Assembly: GCA_029339195.1 (NCBI GenBank)
Contig: JAPTJF010000011.1
Span: 124,001-188,000 of the forward strand
Length of the DNA stretch: 64,000 bases
DNA from: Micractinium sp. NFX-FRZ
Taxonomy: Eukaryota > Chlorophyta > Trebouxiophyceae > Chlorellales > Chlorellaceae
Direction of reading: 5' to 3'
The notes below the pieces were generated by a model. The model did no database searches, was not told where the DNA came from, and worked only from the letters and a program-made list of their open reading frames with translations. This document shows positions 61,580 to 64,000 of this stretch, piece after piece. Made by a program: the position numbers and the translations under genes. Position 1 is the stretch's first letter, and each line of letters opens with the position of its first letter.

Positions 61580-64000
61580 ATGCTAAGCTGCAGCAGCGCT
61601 CGCCAAGCGCCCCTGGCGCTGCAGGCTCGATCGCCCGGCGCCCAGCGCCTGGCGCGCAGCCCCGCACATGCCCTGCGGCTCACCGCTATTGTAGTGGGTG
61701 CTCCAGACCGTCGCCTGGTGTCCAAGGTGAGTTGCGAGGGTTGCACACACAACCCTTCCCGCTACTCACGCCGCTATCCAGCCTGCGCTCAGCCCCACCG
61801 TATCGTTGCATACTTTGCAGGTGTCTGCCGCCAGCCGTGACGGTGCCGCTGGTTCCGGGTGAGCTGGGCAGGGTGCGCCGCCGCCAGCCAAGTGCCGCCG
61901 CTGCCGCCTACCCGCCGATTACCCTGCCTCATGACATGACAACGATGCCATATGCATGCCATACTAATATATTGAGTAATGGCAGGACATGCATTCAGCA
62001 AGACATGCAATCAGGGCCCTTTTGCCGAACTGGTTGCTTCTCCTCCTCAGCCGGTGTTGACCCCCGTACCCTGAACCCCGTCTCGCCCCCGCCGCCTGCA
62101 GGCCCACCCCCTACAGTGATGCCCTGCTGCAGCGCGAGTACGAGCTGTGGCAGCGGCAGTCGGAGATGTTTGACCGCCTGCAGGAGCAGCACGGCGCCGA
62201 CCTGGCACGCTTTGCCGCCGAGCGTGCCACCTGGCAGGCCACCGAGGCGGGGCTGCGGGCAGAGGCAGCAGAGCTGCGGGCACAGCTGCTCTATGTGATG
62301 GCCCAGCTGAACGCTGCACAAGCTGCGGCTGGCGGCGGCGTAGTGGTGGGCGGCATGGCCGGCGGCCCGGCCACCAACGCTTACTCAGCAGCCAGCCAGC
62401 AGGCGGCGATTGCGGGGCGGGAGCCAGCTGGCGCGCTCCCCGGTTTTGCAGCCCCCTCAGCTACCGGCAGCAGCGTGGGCAGCAGCAGCAGTGTGGCCAG
62501 CAGCAGCGTCGAGGGACTGAGTGCTGGGGAGCAGATCAAGGCTGTGATAGACGCGATGAAGCCGGCGGCAGGCAGCACCATCGCCAACTCAGCGCCCGCC
62601 AGCTCAGCGCCGCCCGCCAGCAGCAGCCCGGTGAGCCCCAGCGAGGCATGGCCTGCGGGTGCTGACGCCCAGCTTCCTGCATATGCTGCTGACCTGGCAG
62701 CTGCTGTGGCTGCTGTGGATGAGACTGACGTCCTCTCCGGAGTGGGGTCCTACTCCGTCCAGGCCCGCCGGGCGGCACCCGCAGCGGCGCCGGAGCAAGC
62801 CCCGCCCGCAGCAGCGCCCGTGGCCCCGGCGGCGCCCACGGCGGCGCAGCAGCCAGCGGCAGCGGCAGCTGCACCGGCGCAGGAGGCGCCTGGCGCAGCA
62901 GCGGAGCAGGAGGCGGCAGCAGCAGCTGAGCAGGTGGCGCGTGGGCCGCCGCCGACGCTGACGCTGGGCGCGGACGACCTCTTTTGGGTGAACCAGGTGG
63001 GTGGGCAGGGCGGGTGCTCGCGATAGCCAGGGTGGCTGGCCGTAATGAAGCCTACCAGGGCTCGCAGCTCGGCACGTGCTCTCTCCTTCTCGGCTGCCCC
63101 TGCTGGGTGCGGCCACATGTGGGCGGGGGTGCACCTGGTCGAGCCTCCCTCCCTCCCTCCCTCCCTGCCCCCCCCCCCCACACCCCCACACCTTCCACCC
63201 GCTCCCTGCCTCGGCCTCTCCCCTGCAACTGCACATCGTACTGTTTGAGCCGGGCAGGCAGTGCCCTGGGGTGTGTGGAGTGCACAGCTTGATAGCACAC
63301 AGTCCTGAACCTCCCCTCCCTTCTCCACGTTTCTCCCCGCAGCTGCACACAGCTCTGGTGGACTTGGGGTACTACCCCGGAGATGATGACGTGGACGACA
63401 TGTACTTTGGGGATGGCACGCTGGGAGCTCTGATGACCATGCAGGCAAGCGTGAGCGCCGCCACGAGCTTAGATCACAGTAGTGGGAGGTTACAGCGCAG
63501 TGGGAGCACGGGGTGTATGGTGTGGGAGCGGCGCAGCGGGGGCGCAGGTGGCGCTGCGGCGAGCGGGGGCGCTGGCGCACGGCAATCGGGCACACACGGC
63601 GCGTGCGGCGGCCACGATGATGGCGCCGTGCTGCCGACGGAGAGCAACGCCAAGCTCGGCGCTCGCCCGCCCACGTGCCCCACCCCTGCAGTGCTGCGAG
63701 GGCCTCCCAGAGACGGGTGTGGCTGACGACGCCACCTGGGCGCGGCTGCTAGGCCCAGAGCTGACCCTGAAGCCGTCCAGGGATCTCACAGCTGACATGA
63801 TGATCAATGTGCCCGGAATCACTGGGCTGGACAAAATGGGAGGTGGTGCCGCCGCCAGCAGCAGCGACAGCGGCAGCAGCAGCAGCAGCGCGGCCCCGCC
63901 GCCACCACAGCAGGCAGAGCAGGCGCAGGCGGCGGGCAAGCCGGCCTACGCTGAGCTGTTTAGCGCGGTGTTTGAGGAGACGGTAACGCCCACGCCCGGC
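61580..64000 (+). CDS. Plastid-type protein with peptidoglycan-binding-like domain, 3' end outside the window
   Basis: Exons 61580-61726, 61821-61858, 62102-62996, 63343-63444 and 63692 to at least about 63982 are in frame. The N-terminus (MLSCSSARQAPLALQARSPG...) is a plastid-type leader. A coiled-coil-like segment follows (REYELWQRQSEMFDRLQEQH to QLLYVMAQLNAAQ), then 220 residues of Ala/Ser/Pro-rich linker. The C-terminal part reads LHTALVDLGYYPGDDDVDDMYFG, then TLGALMTMQACCEGLPETGV and DDATWARLL. This is a peptidoglycan-binding-like (PGBD) three-helix repeat, split by an intron with a GC donor. Similar domains occur in plant plastid proteins such as pTAC5, as I recall. A possible donor (ACG|GTAACG) near 63982 leaves the end open. 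Confidence 0.78.

Overview
The window looks like nuclear DNA of a unicellular green alga, most likely a trebouxiophyte (Chlorella-like). It is very GC-rich and its genes carry many short introns. Several proteins start with plastid-type leaders. TGTAA motifs, the usual algal poly(A) signal, follow many stop codons. It also encodes plastid-specific proteins such as a NYC1-type chlorophyll b reductase and a MOC1-type Holliday junction resolvase. The organism name is inference; the eukaryotic and algal character is read directly from the sequence. Gene models below were built by hand from reading frames, GT/AG (and some GC/AG) borders and intron phase, and almost all join in frame.

Layout, left to right: ARP3 (-, runs off the left edge); cis-prenyltransferase (+); MOC1 resolvase (-); 16-exon cytochrome P450 (+); an 83-bp minisatellite; an unknown leucine-rich membrane protein (+); URM1 (+); a UBA-domain protein (-); NYC1 (+); a 178-bp tandem array; a BtuF-like cobalamin/iron-binding-fold protein (-); lysyl-tRNA synthetase (+); UFM1 (-); an unknown multi-pass membrane protein (+); an unknown plastid protein (-); a DUF952 protein (+); a tandem pair of membrane-protein paralogues (-,-); a secreted hevein-domain protein (+); a CobW-type GTPase (-); a secreted M43 metalloprotease (+); a PRA1 protein (-); and a peptidoglycan-binding-domain plastid protein (+, runs off the right edge). 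Strands alternate almost perfectly, giving divergent pairs on short shared promoters and convergent pairs with closely spaced or overlapping 3' ends.

There is no operon-like pathway. Several are housekeeping genes: actin branching, dolichol synthesis, tRNA charging, two ubiquitin-like modifiers and membrane traffic. Three or more act in the plastid, and two secreted proteins near 50-58 kb suggest cell-wall work.

The most unusual recurrent signal is not a gene. In at least six genes, an intron carries one or more local copies of the edge of its neighbouring exon, including the splice site. These 'exon echoes' lie 27 to about 200 bp away. Most of those on the acceptor side are offset by 1 modulo 3, so using the echo splice site would shift the frame. 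GC-AG introns with the consensus AG|GCAAG are also frequent, about 7 of roughly 100. No defence system, CRISPR array, transposon with recognisable ends, or RNA gene was seen.
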